A DNA stretch of 64,000 bases, taken from assembly GCA_014529385.2 (NCBI GenBank), contig CM043944.1:178162240-178226239 (forward strand). The letters are read 5' to 3'. A program made the translations under genes and the position numbers. Below the pieces are notes generated by a model. It made no database searches, was not told the origin of the DNA, and worked only from the letters and a program-made list of their open reading frames with translations. The stretch is from Adiantum capillus-veneris (taxonomy: Eukaryota > Streptophyta > Polypodiopsida > Polypodiales > Pteridaceae). Shown piece by piece: positions 35,863 to 46,491 of this stretch (position 1 is its first letter; each line of letters begins with the position of its first letter).

Positions 35863-37567
35863 TCAACTCCCGGCTTGTCCTGGGTTGTTTACAATACTAT
35901 GATTTTCCAATACTTGGACTTTTTTGCAGATTAGCACCTCTGTTATCAGAGCATCTGGAACATGTGGTTCCATAAGAGCTTGGGCCTTTTGGATGAGCTC
36001 CTTGCACATTTGCAACCTCTTTTTTTCATACCCGGGTGAGGGTACATTAGCCATCTATGCTTCTGTTTTGGCTGGTCTTCAACCTAGCATCATAATCTTT
36101 CAAGATCGCATCCAAAGGTTCAAAGATTTTGTCGACCAAGACTGAACCTCCCGAGTTAGTCTTTGACTCTTTATGTCTCTTTGCGTCTTTCTTGCTTTCT
36201 TGCTCTTGTCTAAGATGTTCTCTTGTTTCATTCACTTTAGTTTCTAAAGTTGTTTTCTCCTTCAGCCTCTTCGCTTTCATTTTGTCTCGTTTGGCTTTCC
36301 ATGATTTTATTCCTGTTCTCACCAATAAGTTTTCGATTTTTGTTTGAATAGGCAATGTGCCTTCCTTAGCTAGTTTGTTTTTGGTAGCTTCTTGAGCTTG
36401 AGCTCGAGTCATCACGTTTAAAGGAATTGCAGGCTCTACCTCGAATCCACTTGAAGAAGGCATTACGCCTACAATATTCATTGTTGCTTTTCCTTTGTAG
36501 TATGGATTTTTAGCACAATGTTGGCGTAAACAATCTGTCCCACAACCGTCAGAATACAAGTAATTCTATTTGTGGACCCTTGTTTGGACAACTTCGTGCC
36601 TAATGATTACCTCCGCACTCATAGCATGTACCTTCTTGTTTCCTAGCTGGTGATCCATCCAATGGTTGTTCTGGCCTGGTAATAATATTCTTTGAACCAT
36701 ATTCTTGATTGGCTATGAACATGAGCGTATTCGCATCCATGGAGTACTAGTTTTTCATTGGTTGTGGCATGTGCATTGACTGAGTGTAGTTGAATACTAC
36801 TCTACCATCACACTGAAGAGGTGGTTTTTGCCCTATCACACGTTGTGGCTTTGGCTGAGTGCTACACCATGGAGTGGGATGATCCCCTCCACAGGTACTA
36901 CATCTCGTCAATTGAGGTTGTTGTACAATTAGGTTTTGTTTGTAGCCTTAGTTTATTTTTCTAATTACCCCCTCGACCACTTGATCCATGATTGGTTCCC
37001 ATGGAGTTTGAACATATCTCTTTGTTGTGGGTTTTCTCTTTGGAGAAGAGTCACTAATAATTGTGTTGTATGTATCTTCAATCACCTCTCCATAGGCCTT
37101 GCAATTGCTAACTAGATAAAGAGCTTCTCTAGTGACTTGATCAAATGTCGTGCATCCTTTCAAATGTAGGTCTTCTGTGAGAGTTTCATTCCAAGAAATC
37201 TCTCATCTTGCGGTAGCTTTGTCATAGGACATCTATCTATGTATTGTTTAAAGCAAAGCAGAGCTTCTTTCACTCTCTTGTTCTTTTTCTGTTTGAAAGT
37301 GTAGAGTTGTGACACTATGTTGTGTTTGACCTTCCTTTTCAAGAACTCCTCTACAAATTCTTGTAAGAGTTGTGCTATGTTGGAAAAATAATCTCTATTT
37401 AGTGGTTGGAACCAAGTCAAGGCTGTTCCTTCCATTGTCAACCCAAATCTCTCATACTGAGTATGAAAATCTGTAATCTGTTCAGCTCTCAAAACTTGTT
37501 TAAAGAGAGAGACATGAGCATATGGATCCTCCGACCCACTGTACTTTGTCTTGACATAGTGAGCCAC
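35863..37567 (-). pseudogene. Gag remnant of a Ty3 element
   Basis: Several minus-strand frames together cover a Gag. At 37567-37160 is the capsid-like core with YSGSEDPYAHVSLFKQVLRAEQI, ALTWFQPL and LYTFKQKKNKRVKEAL. At 36948-37163 is a short linker, and at 36047-36559 a Cys-poor relic of the nucleocapsid region followed by VMPSSSG, MTRAQAQE and a Lys/Glu-rich tail. At 35863-36054 is a further charged piece. The order and words match element B Gag (55081-52934) closely, so the two are one family. Frame shifts and stops show it is dead. Confidence 0.7.
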
Positions 37568-37599
37568 TTGATATGGTCTTAATCATTTTGGTTCAGTCA

Positions 37600-38820
37600 C
37601 CAATCTAACCAATTTGTGGTCTCGTGGAAAGACGTCTCTCGTCCTCTTCTATAGTCTTGAAGAGAATCTTGGTGGAATCCTCTCAAATAGGTGCTCTGGT
37701 ATCGTTTTTGGCTAAAAGTAAGTAGAGATCGGAACCCTTGTATGTGTATTGCTCTAAGTCAATCGAATCAACAAGTATATACTCACGTCCATACTTATCT
37801 ACCATCAAAACTTGCACTCCGTTGGCATCTGTATACGTGAATCAAAAAACTATTTTGTTTCCACTTCTGTGCATAGATACGAGCTACATCAGTTAGCCTT
37901 TGCTCGTCTAGCTTTCCAAATCTTCAAGTCTTTCTGAGAATTCATGTCCAGTCCACTCAAGAGTTTGTGCTACCCTTAACGTCGGCAATAGAAATTCTTT
38001 TGGCACTATGGCATCAAGATCATAAACAAGGTTAAAGGGTGTAGCATTTAAAGTCGTTTTGAATGAAACTCAATAAGCCCATAGAGCAGCATGGAGATTC
38101 ATTTCCCAACTGTCCTTCCTGACCTAACCACTTTGGTCAGTACCGAGCTAAGAATTTGTTTCATATGCTGAGCTTGTCCGTTTGCTTGTGGGTGATAGGG
38201 TGCTGATTTGTTATGGATAACCATAAACTCATTAAGAAAATACTCTATTACCTCGTTGAGGAAATGAGTTCCCTAATCACTGACAATCTCTATTGGCAGT
38301 CCATACCTTGTGAATACATACTCATATAAGAATGTAGCAGTGGTTCTGGCATCATTCTTTTGGGTTGCTTTAGCCTCGGCCCACTTGGTCAAATAGTCCG
38401 TAGCTACAATGATATATCGAGTTTGGGTTCTATAAGCAGGTGGCTGTATTGGTCCAACAAAATCTATAGCCCATTTTGTGAAGACGCTAGCCCCCATCAT
38501 TGATCTTAAGGGCATGTTGTCTACTCGTGTTGGCATTTTTTCCCGTTGAGAAGCATCACACCTTAGAACATATTCTTTGGCATCTGCAAAAAGTGTTGGC
38601 CACCATATGCCTGCCATCAAGATTGCTCTTGTGGTAGTCTCACTAAAAAGTGACCTCCAACTAATCCAGCATTTGCTTGTTCTATAATCGGAATATACTC
38701 GTTTTCAATTGCACAAAGAATCAAATGTTGATCCTTACCTCTCCAATACAATTGGGTTAGCATAGTCTCTTGCTTCCATTTCAATTGCTCTTTGACGGCG
38801 TTTACTCATATCCTAAGGAA
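37600..38820 (-). pseudogene. Integrase remnant running directly into a Gag start
   Basis: On the minus strand, GGHFL, GIWWPTLFADAKEYV and CDAS mark the zinc-binding region (38690-38520). WAIDFVGPI and YGLPIEIVSD give the first two catalytic Asp (38480-38275). A TAG follows, and the third acidic position reads Q in NGQAQHM (about 38165). The C-terminal integrase part continues to about 37900 with several stops. At about 37830 the sequence becomes the N-terminal Gag extension (DANGVQVLMVDKYG), without an LTR or primer site between. Confidence 0.65.
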
Positions 38821-39270
38821 ATGTTTGGTTTGATAAGTAAGTAACCAAATAGTTACTCCACTTAGGAACATGTGACATTTGAAACAATGTTACATGAGGA
38901 ATGGGTGGTTGTTTATGACATTGAGGGCAACATTAGGAAAAGTTTGGACTCAAAAATGGGCCTTGTAAGAATTGTTGATGTGGCATAGCTTTCAAAAAGT
39001 GGGGATCGGTAAATATTTAGCAAATAAGATCCAAACTTGTCGGATGTTGGATATTTAGAATCTACTCTTTAAATGCTATCTATTGATATATAGCATGCAT
39101 ATATCGGACATTGCCTTCATGTAGATCTACAAAAAGGTGATTTTAGATTATCGTAATGATAACAAAACCTGGCTGATTGAAAAAAAATGGCATAACTTTC
39201 ATAGAAGTCATCCAAACTTTTCGGACCTTGGCTCTTTAGAATCCATTTTTCAAGAAATTTCCAATGATAG
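38821..39270. other. Left flank of the inserted LTR element, no gene
   Basis: AT-rich DNA with two related words, CCAAACTTGTCGGATGTTGGATATTTAGAATC (39030) and CCAAACTTTTCGGACCTTGGCTCTTTAGAATCC (39211), so a degenerate repeat of about 180 bp is likely. It resembles LTR-type non-coding DNA and not integrase, so the original junction with element B is not a simple coding continuation. Confidence 0.45.
39267..39270. repeat. Candidate target-site duplication, left copy (ATAG)
   Basis: ATAG precedes the TGATAGCCG that opens the 5' LTR. The same four bases follow the 3' LTR at 49139-49142. Four bases can match by chance, so this is only suggestive. Confidence 0.4.
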
Positions 39271-40981
39271 TGATAGCCGTTTTTCGGCTCTTTGTAATTG
39301 CCACAGTGAGTTACCTCACCCTACCAAAATCACCCAAACACTGTGGCTATCCCTACCATTTCACTGTACATAGGCGTGCGTGAGTCACGGGACTTTTCCC
39401 ATATCTTCTTAAAAAAACCCTCAATTAGCTAGTCATTGGGCTAGTTGAGCCAAAATAATAATAAAAAATAAAAAATATAAGTATATTATGGCCCATGCGT
39501 ATGTAAATATTTCTTTGTATATAGGGCCTAAATAAAATATTTTTTCATAATTATTTTGGTATTTATTTAAATATTTATACCTAGGTGTGTGTTATTTATG
39601 CTCTGTACATTGCCTCACCATTGCCACAATTTTTCTTACCATTTTTCATACTCTTTATTCCATATAGAAATATTTTCATGTAAGCTTCTCTTATATTTGG
39701 TGTAACTCCATCCCAACAAAAATCCAAAAAAACTAGTTCTATTTATGTGTATATTTTTTTCACTATTGTGATTTTTTCCTTCCTACATATATTCTCTATT
39801 ACTCTCATAAATTAGACCACCAAAAATATTCATCTTTTTATGGTAGACTTATAATGAGAGAGATTTCTTTTGACCCCTTTATATTTTTTCCACTTATATT
39901 ATTTATATTTGACATGTACATATTTTTTAGAGCCCTCAATATTTGATTTTCTTAGTTGTACTATTCACTTATATCATAATCTCAACAATATCTTCAATTA
40001 TAGACCTACCAAATAAGGTCAAGGGTAGGTGGCATGCATACATGCACTATGGAGGGCTCACTCTTGGAGGTATTCAAAAGAATCATCCAAAGAAGGACCC
40101 CACAAGGACCTTGTGCAGTGGAAAAAAACGGTCGGTTTTGCTGAATTTTTAAAGTTCACTTGCTCTCCGAATTTGAAAAGGTGATACAAACAAAAGTTGT
40201 AGCTCGTGGGCTGAACTTTTGCCTCAAATGTTTTCATTTGTTTTTGAGCTACGAGCTGTGAGCTATGATTTTATTAGTGGACCCCAGTTTTTCCATGCTA
40301 TGCAGCCACACTCTCTCTTCCACTTTATCATTTTCCTCTTTCACACACACTTCTCCACTCATCATCCCCACCTCTCTCACCCCTCCTCTCTGCACCCTAC
40401 TCACCTTCTCCTCAACCTTGAAGAATAAGAGAAACCATGGTGAACTCATACCTCCCACACACAATTCCATTCCAAAATTGACCACCTAGTCTCATTTTTC
40501 CTCCTCCAATTTACCCATATCTATCAAAAAAACCACAAAATTCAGCCTCTTCTCTTAAAAGACAGCATCATGGTGGTTGATTACTCATCTTCAATTACCT
40601 TGTCTCTCAAGGAAGGTCAAGAGTGGAGAAAAAATGTACCGTCAAAGCTAGTGGACCGTCAACAAGCGTCAAAAATTGGCCCTACTCAAGACACTTGGAG
40701 CATCAACCTTGTAAGAAATCCACCTTTTCTTACCTCTTAAGAGTTTTTCTTCCTTATTTGTATCCTACATGGATACTCCCATTGTAAATATCCAATTCCA
40801 TTTGTAAATTAATACTAACTCTACTAACACTAACCCACTATGAAAAGTCCTACCACCTCCATTTCTCTCCGCTCTCTTTCCCCACCAACTTCTTGATAAT
40901 TCCAAGCAAAAGAAATTAGATAAATTGCTGAAAATCTAACCCAACCATGGTTAGAGGAGTAACCCTAGCCTTCAAAATTGC

Positions 40982-40988
40982 TATAAAA
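40982..40988 (+). promoter_or_regulatory. TATA box of the 5' LTR
   Basis: TATAAAA within GCTATAAAAGGAGGG is the only strong TATA match in the LTR. It lies about 930 bp before the LTR end, a fitting place for the U3/R boundary. The same word is at 48203 in the 3' LTR. Confidence 0.6.
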
Positions 40989-41645
40989 GGAGGGTGTAGC
41001 TAGCACAAAAGGGGAGCCATAAGCAAGAGCACTCTGCTATAGCTTGAGAAGCCAAGCTCAACCTCTCTAGAAGGAGCTCTTGAGTGGAAGCTCATTGTCT
41101 TATGCATGTGCATGTGTTGTAATAGGGGATTAGCAAGGGAACTCTATGCCATTGTAAGAGGGAGAGTGATCATTCAATTGAGAGTACGAAATCTATCATT
41201 TCTCCTACTAGTGTAAGCCCAACATTTGCTGAATCAAGGAGGGTGGATTTGGACTAAGCTTGGATACTTTGTCTCCCTTCCAACGTGAAGTAATGGACAA
41301 CAATGATGCGTAAGTGTCTTGGTGTTTTTTGTTAAGTTCTTTATAGCTTGTCTCTGGTATTGTCATCAATCTAGCCATAAATCCCACATACTGTAAGAGG
41401 GCGACAGGGTGGAGAGGACTCCCCTTGCCTTAAGATAGTGATTGGGGTGGCTTTTCTTGTGATGTGTTGTGGTGAAATTTACGCAAGCTATGTTGAACAA
41501 ATACTAATCTCACTTTGATTTGTCATGACAGATTTGTAAGAAGGTATTAATGCAACAAGCACCCCCTCCCCCTTTCTCTCTCTTTCTTAAATATATAGTT
41601 GTGTTTGCTTGATCATTGCCGATACGTTTCAAAGCAGCCCGAGCA

Positions 41646-41648
<3 letters not shown>

Positions 41649-41739
<91 letters not shown>
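41649..41739 (+). repeat. (TC)n microsatellite inside the 5' LTR
   Basis: About 90 bp of TC with one TTT interruption, flanked on both sides by sequence shared with the 3' LTR. It therefore belongs to the LTR and is copied with the element. Confidence 0.95.
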
Positions 41740-41741
<2 letters not shown>

Positions 41742-41916
41742 GCGTCCTAGTTCGCATCCAAAACTAGGTGGTGCCCCTTGTGTAGTTGGGATTTGGCTGG
41801 GGGTTTGTTGTTTTGGTTTGTGTTGTGTTGTGCCCCAGCCCCATTGAGCAGCACGGGAGCCTTGAAGGGTGTCTAGAGGTTGCTCTTCTTGTTGCCCGCC
41901 CCGGACCGCCTCAAAT

Positions 41917-41934
41917 TGGTGCCCCCATTGAGGA
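41917..41934 (+). other. Primer-binding site of element A
   Basis: TGGTGCCCCCATTGAGGA begins three bases after the LTR. TGG pairs with the CCA end of a tRNA, and position and length fit a PBS. I did not identify the tRNA with certainty. Confidence 0.55.
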
Positions 41935-41987
41935 CGGCTTGTGTATTTTTGTGTAGAATCAACCTTTAGCATAGTCAAGCAGTTTGC

Positions 41988-42200
41988 ATGAATCACGAAA
42001 ATTTGTATGATCCCTTCATTCCCATTGCAAGGCAAAAGGTACACATAATTGTTAATACTAAGTTGCAATTTCAACGTGTCATTCGTAGAATTTTAGGTCC
42101 TCTTAGGTTGGCCGAGATAAACGCTTCAGTAAATCCTTTTATTTTGCCTCTCATTAGGTACGACCTTAGTTTGGACGTCTATATTTTTGTTTTGTTTTAA
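41988..42200 (+). CDS. Leader small ORF 1 of element A
   Basis: About 70 codons in the leader between PBS and gag, ending at TAA 42198. The second half (FQRVIRRILGPLRLAEINASVNPFILPLIRYD followed by a hydrophobic tail) aligns residue by residue with small ORF 2 just downstream. The DNA has diverged far more than the peptide pattern, which hints at coding constraint. No known domain. It may be a degenerate duplicate of a Gag-leader peptide, or chance. Confidence 0.4.
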   Translation: MNHENLYDPFIPIARQKVHIIVNTKLQFQRVIRRILGPLRLAEINASVNPFILPLIRYDLSLDVYIFVLF

Positions 42201-42221
42201 GCATTAGGTCATGCATAGACC

Positions 42222-42440
42222 ATGGATAATGGCCCAGGAATAGAGGTTTTCCCCTTCCATTTCACTCCACACATTAGAATAAACATTGCAATTAGTAGGA
42301 AAATCCATTTTCAACAACGTATGGTGTTCATGTTTGGTGCCCAAAGAGTAGGAGAAATTCTCGCATCACCAAACCCTGTCATCCTACCTCTTATTGATTA
42401 TCATAGGTCGTTTGATGTGAATATCTTTATTTTGTTGTAG
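42222..42440 (+). CDS. Leader small ORF 2 of element A, paralogue of small ORF 1
   Basis: 72 codons from ATG to TAG. The pattern I-H-F-Q-Q-R, F-G-A-Q-R-V-G-E-I-L-A-S-P-N-P, I-L-P-L-I-D-Y and D-V-N-I-F matches small ORF 1, offset by about 240 bp. The pair is therefore a tandem duplication inside the leader. Both end in a hydrophobic VFVLF/IFILL tail. Function unknown. Confidence 0.4.
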   Translation: MDNGPGIEVFPFHFTPHIRINIAISRKIHFQQRMVFMFGAQRVGEILASPNPVILPLIDYHRSFDVNIFILL

Positions 42441-42525
42441 AATAGATTGCAAGCTAGAAAACATTATTGTGTAAATCTTTTTAAGAAAGAAAAACAAAAA
42501 CGGGTGTCACTTTGAAATCAATTCA

Positions 42526-42617
42526 ATGGAAATCCAACGCCAAATGTCTGGGTATCCTCTTTTCTTTGGAGAGCCTGGAGAGGATGCAAAATTATTTTTA
42601 GCGAATTTCAAGATGTC
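42526..42617 (+). pseudogene. Gag N-terminus separated by a one-base frame slip
   Basis: ATG at 42526 opens a frame (MEIQRQMSGYPLFFGEPGEDAK...) that reads into a Gag-like start. Near 42610 it must shift one base to join the long frame from 42618 (DASTWFDSLP). This suggests that a single-base indel disabled the Gag start, or that translation begins differently. Confidence 0.5.
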
Positions 42618-45600
42618 TTGCCGTATCAAGAGGATAAAGATGCTAGCACTTGGTTTGACTCTTTGCCTAAGGAAGTTAAGGGGAATTACACAGAAGTTTT
42701 GAATCGTTTCAAGAAATACTTCTTTGATCCCCAAAACACTCAAAAATTATGGCAAGCCATTGTTTCTCATAAGCAAAAAGACTTAGATGACTACTACTTG
42801 TACAAGCAAGAGTTTCTACGTCTTTGGGCTTTATGGATACGAAATGTTGCTAACCCTGGTGATGGTGCAGAATTTCTAAAGAAGGAGAGGTTCATAGCCG
42901 GACTCTTTCCTAACCTTAAGGTAAAAGTTGAGGCGGGTGCACCTGCTACCTTTGATGCAGCTGAAACTAGGGCTGCTGAGAAATATAGGAAACTCAAGTG
43001 CTTAAGGGGAGAGGTTCCAATAGAAGGTCTTAGACCCGAAGGTAAGTCACAAGCATCAACATCGATAGATCTTCCTGAGGTAATGGCGGAAGTAATTGAG
43101 AAGTTAAATGAATCTTTAAGCAACCTGTCAATTCACCTTGCACAAGCTGTAGGTCCAAAGGGACCAGCAAAGAAGTCTGAAGAGCGAGATCCACGACCTA
43201 GGAGAGTCTTGCAATGTTGGAATTGCGGAGAGTCTGGACATGGGATGTATAATTGTCCTTGGCCCCGTGGAGAGCCAGGGAGACCTAACATGAATTACCC
43301 AGTGATGAATGCAGGAGAAGGAGCTGGTCAACAACCAAGGCTTCTACAAAGGCTAAATGGACCAAGACCACCTCCACAAGGGGTAGAAGGAGTTCCACCT
43401 TTGCCAGATCCAAATGTGCATGTGGTAGAGGTGACAAATTCAAATGAGGTATACATGGAAGCAAATGGCATTAAGCGTGGCCGAGGAAAAGGTAAAGAGA
43501 AAGAGGGTGTCCCATCACAAAGTGACCATGGACAAGGCAAGAAGGCAAAGGAGACCAAGGAAGCTAAGAGGAATCGACGTCGTATCAATCTCCAAGACTT
43601 CCCTCTTGGACATGGTATGGCTCCATACAACCTGTTGGAAGACATGCGAGGTAAGGGTCCTCATATCTCATGGCCTCAGTTTCTTGCATTATGCCCACAA
43701 GTTAGGAGGGATTTAACAAAGGCAGTTAGCACTAGGAGAAAGGTAAAAGAGAGTTTTGCTGTTGTAAATATTGCACATGCTGAAATGAACGAGGATATTA
43801 CACCTGTGCTAGATTGTTACATAAAAGGAAGATTGGTTAGGAAAGGTCTAGTGGATGGGGGTGCACAAATTTGCATCATGACAGAAGGGCTCATGCAAAG
43901 ACTAGGCATACACATCCATGAGACACCTGAAATCAAAGTGAAAATGGCAAACAATAGCAAGGCTAGGTGCATAGGCATTTGTAAAAATGTTTTTGTGGAG
44001 GCCTTTGGCATTAAGAAGGCAGTAGATTTCTATGTCATGTCTACCAAGGAAAATGGTTACCCATTTATCCTAGGAAGACCATGGCTAATGAAAATGCGAG
44101 CTTTGCAGGATTGGGAGAGTGGAAAGCTAATTTGCACGAATGACAATCACAAGAAGGTTGTCTTTGACATGAAGGAGCAACGCCAAGAGGAGCTCCATGA
44201 AGAATCATCTCGAAGTGAGACGGAAGAAGATTGGACTGAAAACACTTCAGAAGAAGAAAGTAGCGGCAACATTACTGAAGAGGAGTCTTCCATCGAAGTC
44301 ATGGGGGTAAGGTTTAAGCCAAGCAACCAAGAGACCTCTTCTCGAGGTTTGGAAGAGGTAGGTTCCCAAGAGAACCAAAAGGTGGAAGATGAAGGGATGC
44401 TGGAAGGTATGCTATCAACAACACTTACAAAGGATGAAAGAGAGGAGTTCAAATGTGTGCTAAGGAAGTTTCCTAGGCTTTTTGCTAAACACTACACCGA
44501 TGTGCGTGGGGTAGATGTTGTTCAACACAAGATTGAGTTAAAGCCTGAGGCCACACCTAAAGCTCAGAAGCTACGAAGGCTAGGAGTTATAAAGGAACAG
44601 GCTCTACTCAAGGAGGTAAGAAAGCTTCTAGCAGCAGGTTTCATATATCCAGTGGAGAATTCAGAGTGGGTCTCTCCTGTTGTTGTCACTCCTAAGAAAA
44701 ATGGCAAGTGGAGGGTGTGTGTGGATTACCGTCCCCTCAATGAGGCAACAAAAAGAGATCACTTTCCCCTCCCATTCCAGGATGAGATACTAAATGAGGT
44801 AGCTGGTCATGAGAAGTACACCGTGTGCGATGGCTACTCGGGTTACTTTCAAATAGGTATCGCATTGGAAGATCAATTGAAAACAACCTTGATCACTCCT
44901 TGGGGTTGTTATGCTTTTAGAGTCATGCCATTTGGCCTGACAAATGCTCCTGCAACTTTCCAACGCTTCATGAACATGGTGTTTCAAGCATTCGTTGGAA
45001 AGTCCATTAGGTTTTTTATTGATGATTTTTGCATTTATAGCTCAAAATCATTGCATCTACAAAGGGTAGAAGAAGGTTTAAAGAAGCTCTATGACATGGG
45101 AGGTCAACTCAACCCCGACAAGTGTCACATAGCTGAGGATGAAGTGATCTTGCTTGGTCACAAGGTTTCCTGTAAAGGCATTGAGGTGGATCCTTCAAAG
45201 GCAAAGGCTCTTATTGAGCTCCCCTCACCCAAGAATCTCAAAGAGGTCATATCATTCATTCAAAAAGTGAAGTATATGTCACGCTTTATTCACTTAGCTT
45301 CAGAGTTACTTCATCCTTTGCAAAAGTTGACACAACAAGTAGAATTTGAATGGTCTGATGAGCTTGAAGAGTATTTTTGTAACATTAAAGTCATTTTGTC
45401 AGAGCTACCAACACTCATGCCTCCTTGTTGGGAGTACACATTCTTTGTTAGCTCTAGTGTTGGAAGGGAAACAATTGGTGCTGTGTTGCTACAACAAGAT
45501 CCCCACAGTACAAGGATGCGACCCATCTACTTTGCTAGTAGGGTCATGAATGCTTTGGAGAGAGACTACACAGAAGCAAAACTCATGATGCTTTCTCTCA

Positions 45601-46463
45601 TGTTTGCGGTGAGAAAGTTTAGATCCTGCCTGCTACCAAAACCTTTTGTAATTCTCACTGCAGAAAATTTGTTCCCTTGGGTGTCATCTCAAATGAATCT
45701 TAGTACTAGGATCTCAAAGTGGATTATGGAGTTGCAAGAGTTTCAATACTCTTTCAAGGTAGAAGATAGTGTGCGTGCACAATTGGCATGGATTCTCACT
45801 TATAGGGTGCATGAAAAGGAGATTAAGGTGCCTGAAGTAAAGACCCTACCATTACCACCACCAAAAAGTATTCCTAATGCTTTTACCTTGTTCTTTGATG
45901 GAGCTTTTCGTCGAGCCACAGGGAAAGCAGGGGGAGGGATAGTGTTGATCAACCCAAGTGGAGAGGTGGTCATGAAAGAGAAGTTCAATCTACCAAGTTC
46001 AGCTAGCAACAATGAAGCAGCATACGAGTGCTATAAGAGGAAAGCCACACAGACAAAGGAGAAGCTTGAGAAGAAACTGAAGGACAAAGGCATCAATGAA
46101 GGTGATCTTGTGCTAAGGTATGACAATCGACTCGATAATCGTTTTGATGCCAAATTTGAAACAAGATGGCAAGGGCCATACATAGTCAAGAAGGCTTTCA
46201 ATTCAAGTTACTATCAGCTTATGGACTTGAATGGTAAAGAGCACTCCAGGAAAGTAAACGGGTATCGCTTGAAGCTCTATTTGAGTCGCCTTCTACCAAA
46301 GGATCTACCAAAGATCTGTCAAAAGGCCACTGTCTCATGTAAGTATTGTTACATGAAGCATGAGTGTAACTCTAGCCAAAATTCTGAGGGGCCAAACAAT
46401 AAATATCTCGTCAAGGACTCTGAAGCACTCTCTTTGGAAAAGATGCTCTATGATGGTACATGA
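42618..46463 (+). CDS. Gag-Pol polyprotein of element A, integrase core deleted
   Basis: One 1,281-codon frame. Residues 1-110 are the Gag capsid-type domain. CWNCGESGHGMYNC at 200-213 is the nucleocapsid zinc knuckle. The protease site is VDGGAQ near 412-417 (DGG, as often in Tat elements, not DSG). RT spans about 640-870, with CVDYRPLNE and the catalytic FIDD near 799. The usual Ty3 RNase H follows to about 1060. LFFDGAFRRATGKAGGG near 1091 starts a second, archaeal-type RNase H. That domain breaks off at about residue 1135 (NNEAAYE). The next residues (CYKRKATQTKEKL...GDLVLRYDNR...FETRWQGPYIV) are the far C-terminal tail of an integrase. The zinc finger and DDE core are missing, yet the frame stays open, so an exact in-frame deletion is inferred. 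The start given is a TTG; see the frame slip just upstream. Confidence 0.88.
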   Translation: MPYQEDKDASTWFDSLPKEVKGNYTEVLNRFKKYFFDPQNTQKLWQAIVSHKQKDLDDYYLYKQEFLRLWALWIRNVANPGDGAEFLKKERFIAGLFPNLKVKVEAGAPATFDAAETRAAEKYRKLKCLRGEVPIEGLRPEGKSQASTSIDLPEVMAEVIEKLNESLSNLSIHLAQAVGPKGPAKKSEERDPRPRRVLQCWNCGESGHGMYNCPWPRGEPGRPNMNYPVMNAGEGAGQQPRLLQRLNGPRPPPQGVEGVPPLPDPNVHVVEVTNSNEVYMEANGIKRGRGKGKEKEGVPSQSDHGQGKKAKETKEAKRNRRRINLQDFPLGHGMAPYNLLEDMRGKGPHISWPQFLALCPQVRRDLTKAVSTRRKVKESFAVVNIAHAEMNEDITPVLDCYIKGRLVRKGLVDGGAQICIMTEGLMQRLGIHIHETPEIKVKMANNSKARCIGICKNVFVEAFGIKKAVDFYVMSTKENGYPFILGRPWLMKMRALQDWESGKLICTNDNHKKVVFDMKEQRQEELHEESSRSETEEDWTENTSEEESSGNITEEESSIEVMGVRFKPSNQETSSRGLEEVGSQENQKVEDEGMLEGMLSTTLTKDEREEFKCVLRKFPRLFAKHYTDVRGVDVVQHKIELKPEATPKAQKLRRLGVIKEQALLKEVRKLLAAGFIYPVENSEWVSPVVVTPKKNGKWRVCVDYRPLNEATKRDHFPLPFQDEILNEVAGHEKYTVCDGYSGYFQIGIALEDQLKTTLITPWGCYAFRVMPFGLTNAPATFQRFMNMVFQAFVGKSIRFFIDDFCIYSSKSLHLQRVEEGLKKLYDMGGQLNPDKCHIAEDEVILLGHKVSCKGIEVDPSKAKALIELPSPKNLKEVISFIQKVKYMSRFIHLASELLHPLQKLTQQVEFEWSDELEEYFCNIKVILSELPTLMPPCWEYTFFVSSSVGRETIGAVLLQQDPHSTRMRPIYFASRVMNALERDYTEAKLMMLSLMFAVRKFRSCLLPKPFVILTAENLFPWVSSQMNLSTRISKWIMELQEFQYSFKVEDSVRAQLAWILTYRVHEKEIKVPEVKTLPLPPPKSIPNAFTLFFDGAFRRATGKAGGGIVLINPSGEVVMKEKFNLPSSASNNEAAYECYKRKATQTKEKLEKKLKDKGINEGDLVLRYDNRLDNRFDAKFETRWQGPYIVKKAFNSSYYQLMDLNGKEHSRKVNGYRLKLYLSRLLPKDLPKICQKATVSCKYCYMKHECNSSQNSEGPNNKYLVKDSEALSLEKMLYDGT

Positions 46464-46478
46464 ATATACCATCATCCT

Positions 46479-46491
46479 GGGGGAGGGCTAA
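46479..46491 (+). other. Polypurine tract of element A
   Basis: GGGGGAGGGCTAA directly precedes the TGATAG start of the 3' LTR. It is the expected primer for plus-strand synthesis. Confidence 0.75.

Larger units (their letters stand above)
39271..41913 (+). repeat. 5' LTR of element A
   Basis: 2,643 bp, opening TGATAGCCG and closing CCTCA. It is nearly identical to 46492-49138. It contains a TATA box (40982), a purine/pyrimidine-poor AT region in U3, and a TC microsatellite (about 41649-41739) close to its 3' end. It also carries several short open frames identical to those in the 3' LTR, which are LTR sequence and not genes. Confidence 0.93.

Noticed and set aside
40249-40489. Short frames in both LTRs (also 47470-47710, 39943-40152, 47164-47373)
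   Set aside because: Identical because the LTRs are identical. No coding signature beyond that.
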